64,000 nucleotides of DNA from CAVYGM01 sp963768025 (GTDB lineage: Bacteria; Bacteroidota; Bacteroidia; Cytophagales; Spirosomataceae), in assembly GCA_963768025.1 (NCBI GenBank), contig CAVYGM010000011.1, positions 186,001 to 250,000 of the forward strand. Reading direction: 5' to 3'. Positions 1 through 8,967 of the stretch are shown here, piece after piece. The notes beneath the pieces are model-generated. The model did no database searches. It was not told the DNA's origin and saw only the letters and a list, made by a program, of their open reading frames with translations. The position numbers were made by a program, and so were the translations under genes. Position 1 is the stretch's first letter. Every line of letters begins with the position of its first letter.

Positions 1-1790
1 TGCTGATCAATCCGCGTATACAGGCTACGTAAGAACTTGTCCTGAACGGTTTCGGGGGCGGCGGGGGTTTCTTCGGCTTTGAGTTGCTCGCGGTAGTGAT
101 GCTGCAATTTCTGCTGAAGCATGAGCAGGTTATTCACCCGGAGGTGCAGCTCTTCGAGGTGAAAGGGCTTGGGTAGGTACACATCGGCCCCCTGCTGCAA
201 GCCTTTCATGACATCCTTTTCCTCGGTTTTGCTGGTGAGCAGGAGTACCGCAATATGATCGGTACTTGGGTTGGTTTTGAGGTGGTGGGTCAGTTGAAAG
301 CCATCCATGTTCGGCATCGCTACGTCCGAAACCACCACATCGGGGAGTTCGGCCTGGACCAGTGCCCACCCGATTTTACCGTCAGCTGCCGTGATGACCT
401 GGTAATAGGTACGGAGTTCGTCGGCAATGAATTCCCGAAGCTCTGAGTCGTCCTCCACCACTAGGATCAGCGGTGACTCCGACGTTGGAGCCGGGCGAAG
501 AGCTGTTTCCGTAGTTTTATCCTGCCAGTCGAGCACGGGAAGGGAAGGGCTCACCAGGGCTTCCTGACCTGCCTGAGTGGTAACGCTCCGTAAGGGTAAC
601 TCCACCGTGAAAAGGGTACCCTGATTGATGGCACTACTCACCGATATAGTCCCACCCATGAGTTCGGTGAGTTCCTTTACCAAAGCCAGGCCGATGCCCG
701 TACTAGGCTGAACCAGGGCCACATCGGGCCGCAGGTGCTGGGGGGCCAGCATGTGGAAACGATCGAAAATGTGGGGGAGTCTTTTGGGCTGTATACCTAC
801 CCCTGCATCCTTCACAATCAGCCTGACACCCTCTCCCCACAGATGTTTTTGTTCCGAAATCTGGGGTGAGTAGGTGCTAATCTTATGCTCCGACGGGTTG
901 CCTTCCGACCATAGGACAGGAGGGCTGTCAGCCAGGGGGGCAAGTACTACAAGTACCTGACTTTGGATAGCTGAATTAGGGTCGGCGATGGTAAATTTCA
1001 GTGCATTGGCGAGCAAGTTATGAAGGATTTGCTCTGTTTTTTCGGCGTCAAAACAGTAACCGGTCTTAAGCCTGTTTTCAAAGACCAGCATAACGTTGCG
1101 TTCTTCGGCCAGCGCCTGAAAATTGCTCGTCAGTTGTTCAATAAACAGGCCCAGGTCGCCGGGGTTGGACTGTACGGTCAGGTGTCCAGCTTCCAGACGA
1201 GCCAGATCCAGTAGTTGGTTGGTGATGCGGAGCAATTGCCGGGCGTTGCGCTGTACTAAAAGAAGTTTTTGGCGTTGTCCTTCGTCACTAACCTCCCGAA
1301 GTATTTTTTCGATTGGGCCCAGAATAAGGGTCAGCGGGGTGCGAAATTCATGAGTGATGTTATCAAAAAACCGACTCTTAAGCTCATCCAGGGAGGTGAT
1401 ATGCTGCTTTTCCCGGGCTGCTTTCACGTGGTCGGCCGTGCGCCGGATGGTGGCCAGCAATTCGGTAAAGTCAAGAGGCTTGGCCAAGAAGTCAAACGCT
1501 CCGCGGTTCATGGCCACTCGAACATGGCCCATATTGACCGTGCCCGACATCATGACGGTTCGGAGTGAGGGGTTGATCTGCGGTAGCTCAGACAGCAACG
1601 ATAGCCCGTCCATGTCGGGCAGGTTCACGTCCAGCAGCACCATACCCAGGTCGGGTTCGGATCGAATACTCGTAATGGCTGCCATACCGTCTTTTGCAAA
1701 ACGGAAACTGAACTCATCGGCATACTGGCGAAAGTTCTGCTCAAATACCAACTCAACGTCCGACGCGGTGTCAACTACTAAAATCTTCAT
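1..1790 (-). CDS. Hybrid two-component sensor kinase/response regulator, 3' end outside window
   Basis: The minus-strand frame starts at ATG 1790 and stays open to the window edge, giving 596 residues. In order: a receiver domain with phospho-acceptor D54; a HisKA dimerisation helix with the phosphorylatable His at about residue 147 in a THEFRTPLTL motif; a HATPase domain with a DAGVGI-type G box; and a second receiver with a VVEDD acidic pocket and acceptor D489. A soluble cytoplasmic kinase is implied, since I see no membrane segment. The first receiver has only one Asp of the usual acidic pair (VVDTAS instead of VVDDE), which may weaken Mg binding. The frame is still open after the second receiver with a sequence like those that precede AraC-type HTH domains in related proteins, so a DNA-binding output domain probably lies beyond base 1; that is inference. 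Confidence 0.88.
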   Translation of the reverse strand, partial: MKILVVDTASDVELVFEQNFRQYADEFSFRFAKDGMAAITSIRSEPDLGMVLLDVNLPDMDGLSLLSELPQINPSLRTVMMSGTVNMGHVRVAMNRGAFDFLAKPLDFTELLATIRRTADHVKAAREKQHITSLDELKSRFFDNITHEFRTPLTLILGPIEKILREVSDEGQRQKLLLVQRNARQLLRITNQLLDLARLEAGHLTVQSNPGDLGLFIEQLTSNFQALAEERNVMLVFENRLKTGYCFDAEKTEQILHNLLANALKFTIADPNSAIQSQVLVVLAPLADSPPVLWSEGNPSEHKISTYSPQISEQKHLWGEGVRLIVKDAGVGIQPKRLPHIFDRFHMLAPQHLRPDVALVQPSTGIGLALVKELTELMGGTISVSSAINQGTLFTVELPLRSVTTQAGQEALVSPSLPVLDWQDKTTETALRPAPTSESPLILVVEDDSELREFIADELRTYYQVITAADGKIGWALVQAELPDVVVSDVAMPNMDGFQLTHHLKTNPSTDHIAVLLLTSKTEEKDVMKGLQQGADVYLPKPFHLEELHLRVNNLLMLQQKLQHHYREQLKAEETPAAPETVQDKFLRSLYTRIDQ

Positions 1791-1890
1791 CCTCACTAAA
1801 ATTTGCGTGGTTCAGCTGTAAGACGCAACCAGTCAAAAAGAACTTTTGCTTGATTTTTGCAGGGTACTAATGCCTATCTGAAAGCTTCGG

Positions 1891-2655
1891 TTAGCGGCTG
1901 ACAGACTTTTCTGGTTTTTTCGTTTTTTTCATAAAATCCCCCTGAGAAAAATACTTCTCGATCAGACAATACATCAGTATAAAGAAATAACGGCTCCCCA
2001 TCTCCTTAATTTTCAGCTTAGACTCGCCAAATTTACGGTTGGTCCAGCTATTAGGCACCACGGTGAAGGTGTATCCCCGCACGATGGCCTTTAAGGGAAG
2101 TTCTATCGTCAGGTTGAAATGCGGGGATAGAAAAGGTTTGATGCCCTCCATGGTTTCGCGGCTGTACAACTTGAAGGCATTGGTGGTATCATTGTAGCTG
2201 ATGCCCATCACCATTCGCACGATGAAATTGGCCACCCGATTTATGATTTTTTTTACCTGAGGATAGTCAACTACCTTTCCACCCTTCGACCAGCGCGAGC
2301 CAAACACACAGTCGTAGTTGCCTTCCAGCATTTTGTAATAGTACTTCACCAGATCCTCGGGGTCGTCGGACATGTCGGCCATGAATACGGCCACGCAGTC
2401 GCCCGTGAAGCGTTCGAGGCCATAGCGTACCGCATAGCCAAATCCGTTTGGGCCTAAATTGGTATAGTACACCAGCTCGGGAATTTCCATCGATAGCTCG
2501 TCGAGCACCCGCAGGGTACCATCTTTAGAATTATCGTTGGTGACACAAATTTCGTGGGGTATATTGTATTTTTTTAATGTGCTGTTCAACGACCGCAATG
2601 TAATGTGGATAGACTCTTCTTCGTTGTAGGCTGGTATAACTACGCTTAGCTTCAT
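1891..2655 (-). CDS. GT2 family glycosyltransferase, dolichyl-phosphate-mannose-synthase-like
   Basis: A 254-residue GT-A glycosyltransferase. The N-terminus has the typical SVVIPAYNEE strand-loop, a TNDNSKDGT nucleotide-binding turn, and MADMSDDPEDL in place of the usual DADLQHDPE metal/nucleotide motif. This resembles DPM1/ArnC-type enzymes that transfer sugars from a nucleotide donor to a polyprenyl phosphate. No C-terminal membrane helices are present, so it should sit at the inner face of the cytoplasmic membrane. It is the last gene of a minus-strand run of glycan genes, 61 bases after the preceding glycosyltransferase. The sugar and acceptor cannot be told from sequence. Confidence 0.85.
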   Translation of the reverse strand: MKLSVVIPAYNEEESIHITLRSLNSTLKKYNIPHEICVTNDNSKDGTLRVLDELSMEIPELVYYTNLGPNGFGYAVRYGLERFTGDCVAVFMADMSDDPEDLVKYYYKMLEGNYDCVFGSRWSKGGKVVDYPQVKKIINRVANFIVRMVMGISYNDTTNAFKLYSRETMEGIKPFLSPHFNLTIELPLKAIVRGYTFTVVPNSWTNRKFGESKLKIKEMGSRYFFILMYCLIEKYFSQGDFMKKTKKPEKSVSR

Positions 2656-2716
2656 AGGTTCAATGACTGAAATGGAATTGGCAAAATTGACTAATTCGAT
2701 CTTAATATCCTATATT

Positions 2717-3544
2717 TTAAGGAGTATTCCCCTCTAAAAGACGGAGTTGCTCCTGGTACTTTTTCAAGGTTTGCTCCACAATGGAACTATGCCCAAAGGC
2801 AAGCCAGGCGTTGATATTCTCAAACATTTCCCTGCGGTTATTTACAAACCAGGCGTTGGTAGAGGCATGAACGTGGCTAAGGCCGCCGCGATGCTTGCGG
2901 TACACGCCCATCACATCAGGTAGGTAGCCAATGCTACCCCGCGCGGCCAGCTGAATAACCAGCGCCCAGTCGCCGGCGGCGGCGTGGGCGTGCCAATCGG
3001 CAAAGTCATGCGTTAGGAAGTAGTTGCGGTACAGCAGGCTGCCGGTGGCCATAAACCAGTGATCGCGGAGCAAATCTTCAACAGTAGAAGTTGTTTTCTG
3101 GGAAGGCGAATTGAAAAGGTGTTCCGGTGAACCATCTTCGTAGGTTACGCGAACATTGTGGTGACAAATGGCGTAGTCGGGGTGGGCCTCCAGATACTCT
3201 ACCTGTTTTTGTAGCTTATGGGGATCAGTCCAGTAGTCGTCGCCTTCGCAGAGGGCGACATACTCCCCCCGACAGGCTTTTAATAAAAAAAGTACATTGT
3301 TTCTGCCGGCAAACTCACGGGGTGAAGTTGGTCCCAGGTTCGTGGGGTGCAGGTAGGCCCGGATGCGTTCGGGGTATTTTTTGGCGTAGTGCCGGATAAT
3401 TGCCGGGGCGTTGTCGGTGGAGGCATCGTCTCCGATCACTATTTCGAAGGAAAAGGTGGTTTTCTGCTGCAAAGCACCTTCCAGCATTTGTGCAATGTAG
3501 GGCTCATGGTTAAAGGTGGGAACACAGACAGATACCTTCATCAT
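2717..3544 (-). CDS. GT2 family glycosyltransferase
   Basis: A 275-residue GT-A enzyme with VSVCVPTFNHEPYI at the N-terminus, IGDDASTDN in the nucleotide site and CEGDDYW as the DxD-type motif, followed by the WFMATGSLLYRN region common in this subfamily. It is about 40% alike by eye to the next gene upstream and probably arose by duplication. Its ATG overlaps the stop codon of that gene (ATGA at 3541-3544), so the two are translationally coupled. Two adjacent ATG codons are present; the first gives the overlap. It probably adds one sugar to a surface polysaccharide or glycolipid. Confidence 0.87.
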   Translation of the reverse strand: MMKVSVCVPTFNHEPYIAQMLEGALQQKTTFSFEIVIGDDASTDNAPAIIRHYAKKYPERIRAYLHPTNLGPTSPREFAGRNNVLFLLKACRGEYVALCEGDDYWTDPHKLQKQVEYLEAHPDYAICHHNVRVTYEDGSPEHLFNSPSQKTTSTVEDLLRDHWFMATGSLLYRNYFLTHDFADWHAHAAAGDWALVIQLAARGSIGYLPDVMGVYRKHRGGLSHVHASTNAWFVNNRREMFENINAWLAFGHSSIVEQTLKKYQEQLRLLEGNTP

Positions 3545-4509
3545 AGGGTTCCCCGAAAGCGGTGGGGTAGCAAGGCAAAGAAGCTATAAATATTCAGAAT
3601 CCACTGGGGCATAACGTAATCACGACAGACTTCTTTTATTTCTACCAACCCCGGTTTGCGAAGGTACAGGTAGTACAGGGCCAAGGTCGCCCGCCGGAAA
3701 TAGCTTCTGCTGTACTGCCGGGCATCCAGCATCATACGGTAGTACCTGGCTATATTCTTGCGGAGCGGGACGTCATATTCCCGGTTGGTTTCCTCATTAA
3801 TCCCCTGGTACATCATAATCCGGTTGCGCAGAAAGCGGGCATCGCGGTAGTGGTCTTTGTAGCTGGCACCGGCGCGGTTTTTCCGGTATACCGACATCGT
3901 GGCGGGAATATAGCCGATGGGACCCTGTTGAGCCAGAATCACGTAGCGGGGTATGTCGCCACTCGTGGATTTGAGAAACCAGTCGGGGTAGTGCATCAGG
4001 CCGTTTTTGAATAGTACGGCCGACGTAGCCATGAACCATATCTCTTCTTCTCCAATCAGGTCGCTCACCCCAATCACCTGTTTCTGATCCAAAGGATTTA
4101 CTTCGTGCGACGGGGCTCCATCTTCGTAGGTGACAAGGGCGTTATGAAAGCAGGCCGAAAAATCTGGATGGGCTTCCATAAAGTCTACCTGCTTTTGCAG
4201 TTTGAGCGGGCTCGTCCAATAGTCGTCGCCATCCAGGGGAGCAATGTACTGTCCTTTGGCCAGTTTGAGGGTCTCGATGGTGTTGAAAAGGCCATTCTGC
4301 CCCAGGTTTTTTTTGTGCAAAACCGCCTTTACCTTGTCTGGATAGCGCTTTTGATAATCCAGAATTACCTCCTGGGCTCCATCGGTGGAACAATCGTCCC
4401 CCACCAGGATTTCGTACTCGAAGTCCGTCTCCTGATTAAGGGCGCTCTCGATAGCTTTACCAATGAAAGCGGCCTGATTGTAAGTAAGTATGGTTACGCT
4501 GACTTTCAA
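3541..4509 (-). CDS. GT2 family glycosyltransferase
   Basis: A 322-residue GT-A glycosyltransferase. It has SVTILTYNQAAFIGKAIES, VGDDCSTDG and PLDGDDYW (donor-binding DxD) in the expected order, and a C-terminal basic tail after residue 240 that may contact membrane. It shares the motif WFMATSAVLFKN with the downstream gene, supporting a duplication. The stop overlaps the start of that gene by four bases. Acceptor and donor are unknown. The context (another GT2, a methyltransferase, a dioxygenase and a propeller glycosidase) points to exopolysaccharide or LPS outer-chain assembly. Confidence 0.87.
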   Translation of the reverse strand: MKVSVTILTYNQAAFIGKAIESALNQETDFEYEILVGDDCSTDGAQEVILDYQKRYPDKVKAVLHKKNLGQNGLFNTIETLKLAKGQYIAPLDGDDYWTSPLKLQKQVDFMEAHPDFSACFHNALVTYEDGAPSHEVNPLDQKQVIGVSDLIGEEEIWFMATSAVLFKNGLMHYPDWFLKSTSGDIPRYVILAQQGPIGYIPATMSVYRKNRAGASYKDHYRDARFLRNRIMMYQGINEETNREYDVPLRKNIARYYRMMLDARQYSRSYFRRATLALYYLYLRKPGLVEIKEVCRDYVMPQWILNIYSFFALLPHRFRGTL

Positions 4510-4513
4510 TTTT

Positions 4514-4542
4514 GAATGATAGAATGATAGAATGAGTGAATG
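4514..4542. repeat. Short tandem repeat GAATGATA with GAATGAGTGAATG
   Basis: Two direct copies of GAATGATA (4514-4521 and 4522-4529) run straight into GAATGAGTGAATG, just upstream of the 4509 start and downstream of the dioxygenase gene. The same ATGAGTGAAT-type word recurs in other intergenic gaps in this window (near 6440, 49060 and, inverted, 49115). Confidence 0.5.
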
Positions 4543-4560
4543 GTTGAGACTATCAGATCA

Positions 4561-5385
4561 CTATTCGTTGCTATACAATTTCTCTAATTGCTGGGCGGTG
4601 GGGAAGTTGGGGGTTACCAAGTCGGGCTCAGGTTTGTAAATGTAGGCCATGGGGTACCCCCGCTCAATGAAGGTTGCCTCGGCCAGGTTGTTATACCGAA
4701 GTTGTACCGACCAGCGGATGTTCCGGGTTACGTTATTGCCCGACTGGTGTACTAAAAATGCGGAAAAAATTAGAATGTCGCCTACCTCAAACTCCGTCTG
4801 CACAAAGTCATCTTCCTGTAAGCCAGCCGTGATTCCTCCCTGATAGCCGGAGGTACTTGCTTCCAGCAAGCCTGCCTTATGGCTACCGGGAATCACCTGC
4901 AGGGCACCTATTTCCGCTCCGGCGGGTACCATCGGAAACCAGATCACCGTGCTGTCCAGCGAGCCCTGCCCCGTGCGCCAGTCCTGATGGGCGTCGAGTT
5001 TCCAGTGCTTGCTGCCGTCTTTGGACAGGAAGCGGCTATTGAACTGCATCGCCGGGCGGGCACCGATCACGGGTTTTTCTATCCCGATTTCTTTTAAAAT
5101 AGAGGCTATCTTTTCGTCAAGGGCCAGTCGGTGTAACGAAAACGTGTGCTGTACGGTTTTGCCGGTATTGACAAAAGCCGTAAAATCTTTTTCAAAGAAG
5201 GCAAACATGGCGCTCTCGAAAGCATCGCGGTCGTCAATGTCAACGGTTTGACCCGTAACCCGTTTGATCTGCGCGGCGAAAATCTCGCGCGCTTCCCTAT
5301 AAATACCCGCTACGACTTCTTCGTCGAGAAAATTTCGAACGATTACAAACCCGTCCTGGTTAAATTGCGTTTTTAGCGTTGCCAT
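4561..5385 (-). CDS. Phytanoyl-CoA dioxygenase (PhyH) family protein
   Basis: A 274-residue Fe(II)/2-oxoglutarate oxygenase. The double-stranded beta-helix carries the HxD iron ligands in LDAHQDWRTG, the distal His in FLVHQSGNN and the 2-oxoglutarate-binding Arg in RWSVQLRY. Members hydroxylate varied small molecules. Next to glycosyltransferases the substrate may be a glycan building block or lipid, but that is a guess from context. Start at ATG 5385 gives MATLKTQFNQDGFVIVRNFLD, the usual PhyH opening. It lies 51 bases upstream of the GT2 gene and 103 bases downstream of the propeller gene, consistent with one operon. Confidence 0.85.
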   Translation of the reverse strand: MATLKTQFNQDGFVIVRNFLDEEVVAGIYREAREIFAAQIKRVTGQTVDIDDRDAFESAMFAFFEKDFTAFVNTGKTVQHTFSLHRLALDEKIASILKEIGIEKPVIGARPAMQFNSRFLSKDGSKHWKLDAHQDWRTGQGSLDSTVIWFPMVPAGAEIGALQVIPGSHKAGLLEASTSGYQGGITAGLQEDDFVQTEFEVGDILIFSAFLVHQSGNNVTRNIRWSVQLRYNNLAEATFIERGYPMAYIYKPEPDLVTPNFPTAQQLEKLYSNE

Positions 5386-5488
5386 AATTCCGATTCAATA
5401 CTATATAAAAAACATCGCTAGTTAGTATCCTTTTCTGTCCTAACGAATGAGTTTGCTCAGGTCTTGCCCTTATTTTACTGAACGGTCG

Positions 5489-6424
5489 TCAGTCTTCCCA
5501 CACCGCGTAGGCAAAGCCCGCCGCTCCGAAGCCATTGCCGTTGTATAGCAGGTACTTTTTGCCGTTATGTTCGTACCGATGTGCATAGTTTATCATCGTG
5601 TAATCAAAGTCTTCGGGATTGTCCGATTTTCCTATACCGACCAGCTCGTCCTTCCGCTCCCAGTGCGTACCATCCTTTGACTCCGCGTAGCCCAGTCGGT
5701 AACTTTGGTTGCGATCGGTGCGGTAGTCGCGGGTATGGCGGTAGGAATAGTACATTTTGTACAGTCCATCTTCCTTGAACACACTCGGCCGCCCTACGGC
5801 GTGGAGGAAATCATCGAATTCCAGCGTAGGTACATCGCTGATTTCCCAGTGAATGCCATCCTTTGAGATCGCGGATTGTCCACGATAAAAAGGCTCGGGG
5901 TAGCCGTGGATATACTCGCACTTATGTCCCGAGATGTACCACATTCGCCAGGTACCGTCGTCATCTATCAAAACCGAAGGCTGCGCGGCCCAAATGGGAT
6001 TCTGAATGCTCCGATCCATGATGGGTCCTTTGAACATCTTTTCGAAAGTAAGCCCGCCATCCGTGCTTACCGATAGACCCATCGAAAGCCGATACGAATT
6101 CCAGGTGCGGTTCCAGCCGGTATAGTACAGCCAAATGTCGCCGTTGGGACGATTCACAAACCAGGCCGGCATGGCACCCGTCTCGTCGTACTCGCCCGGT
6201 CCGCCCAGTTCCAGCACGGGCCGGTCGTGGATGTACCTGATTTTCGAGGGGTCGTCGTACTCTACGTCAATAAACGTAGGCCGCGAATGTCCTTGCGCAT
6301 CCCGTGACGAAAAATAGATCCGCAGAAAATCCTCGTGCTTATAGGCAAACGGTACCTGCGCGTGTGACATGCTGTGCGGCAGCGTTCCGTCGGGTTTATA
6401 TACTACTCCTTTTTTAATCCACAT
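5489..6424 (-). CDS. Five-bladed beta-propeller glycosidase-like protein (GH43/GH32/GH130-type fold)
   Basis: A 311-residue protein made of propeller blades: repeated IYFSSRD, LYYTGWN, MWYISGH, MYYSYRH and LLYNGNGFG strands with Asp-box-like turns, and acidic residues at positions seen in the GH43/68 superfamily. There is no signal peptide, so it is cytoplasmic. Proteins like this are often encoded in O-antigen and capsule clusters, where their reaction is mostly unknown. It could be a glycosidase, a phosphorylase, or a non-catalytic glycan-binding protein. Start at ATG 6424 (MWIKKGVVYKPDG) matches the family opening. Confidence 0.7.
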   Translation of the reverse strand: MWIKKGVVYKPDGTLPHSMSHAQVPFAYKHEDFLRIYFSSRDAQGHSRPTFIDVEYDDPSKIRYIHDRPVLELGGPGEYDETGAMPAWFVNRPNGDIWLYYTGWNRTWNSYRLSMGLSVSTDGGLTFEKMFKGPIMDRSIQNPIWAAQPSVLIDDDGTWRMWYISGHKCEYIHGYPEPFYRGQSAISKDGIHWEISDVPTLEFDDFLHAVGRPSVFKEDGLYKMYYSYRHTRDYRTDRNQSYRLGYAESKDGTHWERKDELVGIGKSDNPEDFDYTMINYAHRYEHNGKKYLLYNGNGFGAAGFAYAVWED

Positions 6425-6579
6425 GTTGGTTTTAATTGTGAATGAGAGATTGAGTGAGGGGTCCGCCCCCGCGGTGAGAGAGTGGTGTTGAGAAGTTTAG
6501 AATAAGTACAGCTCGTAATTTACTTTGAGCCCCTTCACTTACAAATTCCTAAAATAAAACTATTCTCTCAATCACTAAT

Positions 6580-7461
6580 TCAATCATTAGCTTTCTCCGC
6601 CCTCAACCGCCAGTTATCCACAAAGTCTTTGCCCGGAATGGGCAGGTCTATATCGATTTCGGGGGCTTGGGCGGTTACGGAATATTCCATTACATAAAAA
6701 GCGTTCCCGAATATCCAGTGTAGTTTGAAATTCTCGATGTTGGGCGGTACGTCTTCCAAAGGTACCTCGGCCCGGAAAAGCGGATTGGCTTTCAGGAGTG
6801 TCTGATAGGTGGGCTGCGAACGCATCCAGGGGGCTACGCTTTCGTCGCCCACTACCACCTTGCCGCCGGGACGCACCACGCGGGTGAGTTCGTCGAAGGC
6901 TTTTTTGCGCTCAGAAAAGGTATTGATGCCGCCAAAATGAAACACGGCGTCGAAGGTATCGTCGGCGAAGGGTAGGTAGGAGCCATTTCCCAGGAAGTAG
7001 TGCACATGCACTTCCTCGGTGGACAGTTTATCCTGGGCCAGTTTGAGCATATTGGGTGACAGATCCGAAAGTACCGCCGTGCCGCCGGGTTTGACTTTTT
7101 CAAGAATAAGCGCCGAGTCCTTGCCCGTACCCGCGCCTACTTCCAGGGCCGTCATGCCGGGTTTGAGATCCATGAGGCTAATCATAAACTCCCGGGTAGC
7201 TGCTTCATCCGAATGGTTGAGGGTTTCGAAGACCCAGGAAACACCACGGTCGTAGCGTAAAAAAGCCTGGTCGTACAAGTATTGCTCACGGGCGTCGTCG
7301 GGCAGTAATTCCTTGGGATAAAGCATATTAACAATGCCCGTATCGCCTACCTTGTAGGTAACGCCGTCCTCACTAACCAGGCTCTTGCCATCTTCGGCTC
7401 TTTGCAGGGGAGTGTGTGTGATAGGACATACCAAGGCATTCAAAAAGTCCTGATGGGTCAT
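6580..7461 (-). CDS. SAM-dependent methyltransferase with Trm112-like N-terminus
   Basis: A 293-residue class I methyltransferase. Residues 1-50 resemble a Trm112/UPF0434 zinc-ribbon module (LVCPITHTPL, then DGVTYKVGDTGIVNML) but keep only one Cys, so metal binding is probably lost. The Rossmann domain follows, with motif I LEVGAGTGKDS and post-motifs typical of the UbiE/Methyltransf_11 group. It is the first gene of the minus-strand glycan cluster, separated by 155 bases from the propeller gene. It may methylate a sugar or lipid intermediate; the substrate is not visible. Confidence 0.82.
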   Translation of the reverse strand: MTHQDFLNALVCPITHTPLQRAEDGKSLVSEDGVTYKVGDTGIVNMLYPKELLPDDAREQYLYDQAFLRYDRGVSWVFETLNHSDEAATREFMISLMDLKPGMTALEVGAGTGKDSALILEKVKPGGTAVLSDLSPNMLKLAQDKLSTEEVHVHYFLGNGSYLPFADDTFDAVFHFGGINTFSERKKAFDELTRVVRPGGKVVVGDESVAPWMRSQPTYQTLLKANPLFRAEVPLEDVPPNIENFKLHWIFGNAFYVMEYSVTAQAPEIDIDLPIPGKDFVDNWRLRAEKAND

Positions 7462-7661
7462 TCGCTGAATTATTATATTTTTTTTTGTCGCCCAAAATTA
7501 AGTATTTTCTTCAAAGTCCTTTCATTATCCGCTGGCTTCTTAGTAAGCGTGGCTGACATTGCTTTTAACTTTTTGCTTATGCCGGAAGTTACCTGATTAG
7601 CCTGGCAACACTAAATTTTTGCTTTCAGGGATTTTAATCTGTCAATTAAAAAGCAATAATA

Positions 7662-8139
7662 ATGCCACCTAAGTTGCTAAAATTGAAAAACTACGATGTT
7701 CATTCCATCACCACTGCCACAGTGGATGGCCGACAGAATGCCAATATTGCCATCTGGGTGATGCAGGCGGCTATGGGCGGAAAAATGCTATGCGTAGCCC
7801 TGTACAGAGTTGATTATACTCTCGAACTGGTTAAAGAAGCGGGCCTTCTGAACGTAAATCTGCTGGCCGAGGAGCAAACCCGACTGATTGCGAAGCTGGG
7901 ACGAAAAAGCGGACGCAACGTGGATAAGTTCAAAAACCTGCCCTACGCGCTCGACGAGCGGGGCTGCCCCTACCTAACCGAAGCCATTGGCTACGTGCAG
8001 TGCCGCGTGACGGGCTACGCCGATGCCGGTGACCACGAGCTGGTGATCTGCGAAGTACGAAAAGCAGGTGGTGCTGCATACCGACAAGCAGGTGATGACG
8101 CACCATTGTCTGCGGGAAAAAGGGTTAGTACGGGGGTAG
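7662..8139 (+). pseudogene. Flavin reductase-like FMN-binding protein, frameshifted
   Basis: From ATG 7662 the frame encodes a FMN-binding split-barrel protein of the flavin-reductase family (KNYDVHSITTATVDG, then NIAIWVMQAAMGG). At the AAAA run 8060-8063 the frame breaks. Dropping one A restores a typical C-terminus with KQVVLHTDKQVMTHH and a stop at 8137-8139, for 158 residues in total. Read uncorrected, the frame runs to 8156 with an unrelated tail. This is either a sequencing insertion or a recent frameshift. The intact enzyme would bind FMN in the cytoplasm; its partner is unknown. It is the first gene of the plus-strand accessory island. Confidence 0.8.
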
Positions 8140-8274
8140 TAGTAATTACTTCGTAGCCTGTGGGCAATCATTTCCAAAAACAAAAATAGACTCCATCTAG
8201 GTATTCCGCGACAAGAGAAGACCAAAATCATTTTGAATATTGGGCTACTTTCTGACATTTTTTTTGTAACATGC

Positions 8275-8292
8275 AACGTTATAGGTTACGTT
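8275..8292 (+). promoter_or_regulatory. Possible HigA operator
   Basis: An inverted repeat AACGT-N8-ACGTT lies 8 bases before the higB start, with a further GTAAC/GTTAC pair around it. HigA-type antitoxins autoregulate by binding palindromes here. The arms are short, so this is tentative. Confidence 0.25.
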
Positions 8293-8299
8293 CGGTATT

Positions 8300-8578
8300 T
8301 TGATCAAAAGCATACGACATAAGGTATTGCGATTATTCTATGAGGAAGAAGACTCCTCAAAGCTTAATCCGCGCCATATTGTCAAAATACGCAGTATCCT
8401 TACTCGTCTGGAATTTGCTACTTCGTTGGACGATATCAATTTACCGGGAGCACGTTTGCATCCTTTGACAGGAGATCTGAAGGGATTTTGGTCCCTGAAG
8501 GTAGATAAAAACTATCGGATCATCTTTCGGTTTGAGGATGGCAATGTAGAAGATGTTGATTATTTAGATTATCACTAG
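8300..8578 (+). CDS. higB: HigB-type RelE/ParE-family toxin
   Basis: A 92-residue RelE-superfamily mRNA interferase. The opening MIKSIRHKVLRLFYEE, the central ARLHPLTGDLKGFWSLKV and the end NYRIIFRFEDGNVEDVDYLDYH are the HigB (PF05015) pattern. HigB cuts mRNA at the ribosome. The start is a TTG at 8300; the homologous N-terminus begins exactly there and no ATG is available. The toxin gene precedes the antitoxin, with 12 bases between them, the usual higBA order. Confidence 0.9.
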   Translation: MIKSIRHKVLRLFYEEEDSSKLNPRHIVKIRSILTRLEFATSLDDINLPGARLHPLTGDLKGFWSLKVDKNYRIIFRFEDGNVEDVDYLDYH

Positions 8579-8590
8579 AAAGGAAAAATT

Positions 8591-8923
8591 ATGATGAAAC
8601 GTGGTATGCGCCCCACTCATCCGGGGGTACTGATTCGGGAAACTATTGATGGGCTAAGAGAAGAGACGGGACATCCCTACACGCTGGGGGAAATTGCCGA
8701 AGGGCTAGGCATAACCCGAAAAACCCTCTCGGCGATCTTGAATGAGCGACAAGGGATTAGCTCTGAAATGTCGGTACGCTTGTCTGAGGCATTTGGTACC
8801 TCGGCCCAGTTTTGGCTGAATGTACAACGTAATTATGATCTGTGGCACGCAGAGCGGTCGATACCGCGTGAAAAGATTAAACATTTCTGGCCCATACCCG
8901 ACAGAGAATCACAATCTGCCTGA
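8591..8923 (+). CDS. higA: HigA-type antitoxin (XRE family)
   Basis: A 110-residue helix-turn-helix protein. It opens MRPTHPGVLIRETI and carries LGEIAEGLGITRKTLSAIL as the HTH, then AFGTSAQFWLNVQRNYDLW, the HigA/VapI signature. It should neutralise HigB and repress the higBA promoter. Codons overlap nothing essential; a spurious frame begins inside its 3' end. Confidence 0.92.
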   Translation: MMKRGMRPTHPGVLIRETIDGLREETGHPYTLGEIAEGLGITRKTLSAILNERQGISSEMSVRLSEAFGTSAQFWLNVQRNYDLWHAERSIPREKIKHFWPIPDRESQSA

Positions 8924-8967
8924 TAAGAGGTTAGAAATAAAGAAATGTATTCCAACCACCAGCCTGC

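Noticed and set aside
1020..1821. Plus-strand open frames inside the hybrid kinase
   Set aside because: They lie antisense to a coherent histidine-kinase reading and show no domain pattern.
8820..8967. A start inside higA for the lipoprotein
   Set aside because: It would place about 50 ordinary residues before a signal peptide; the one-base correction at 8976-8979 explains the start better.
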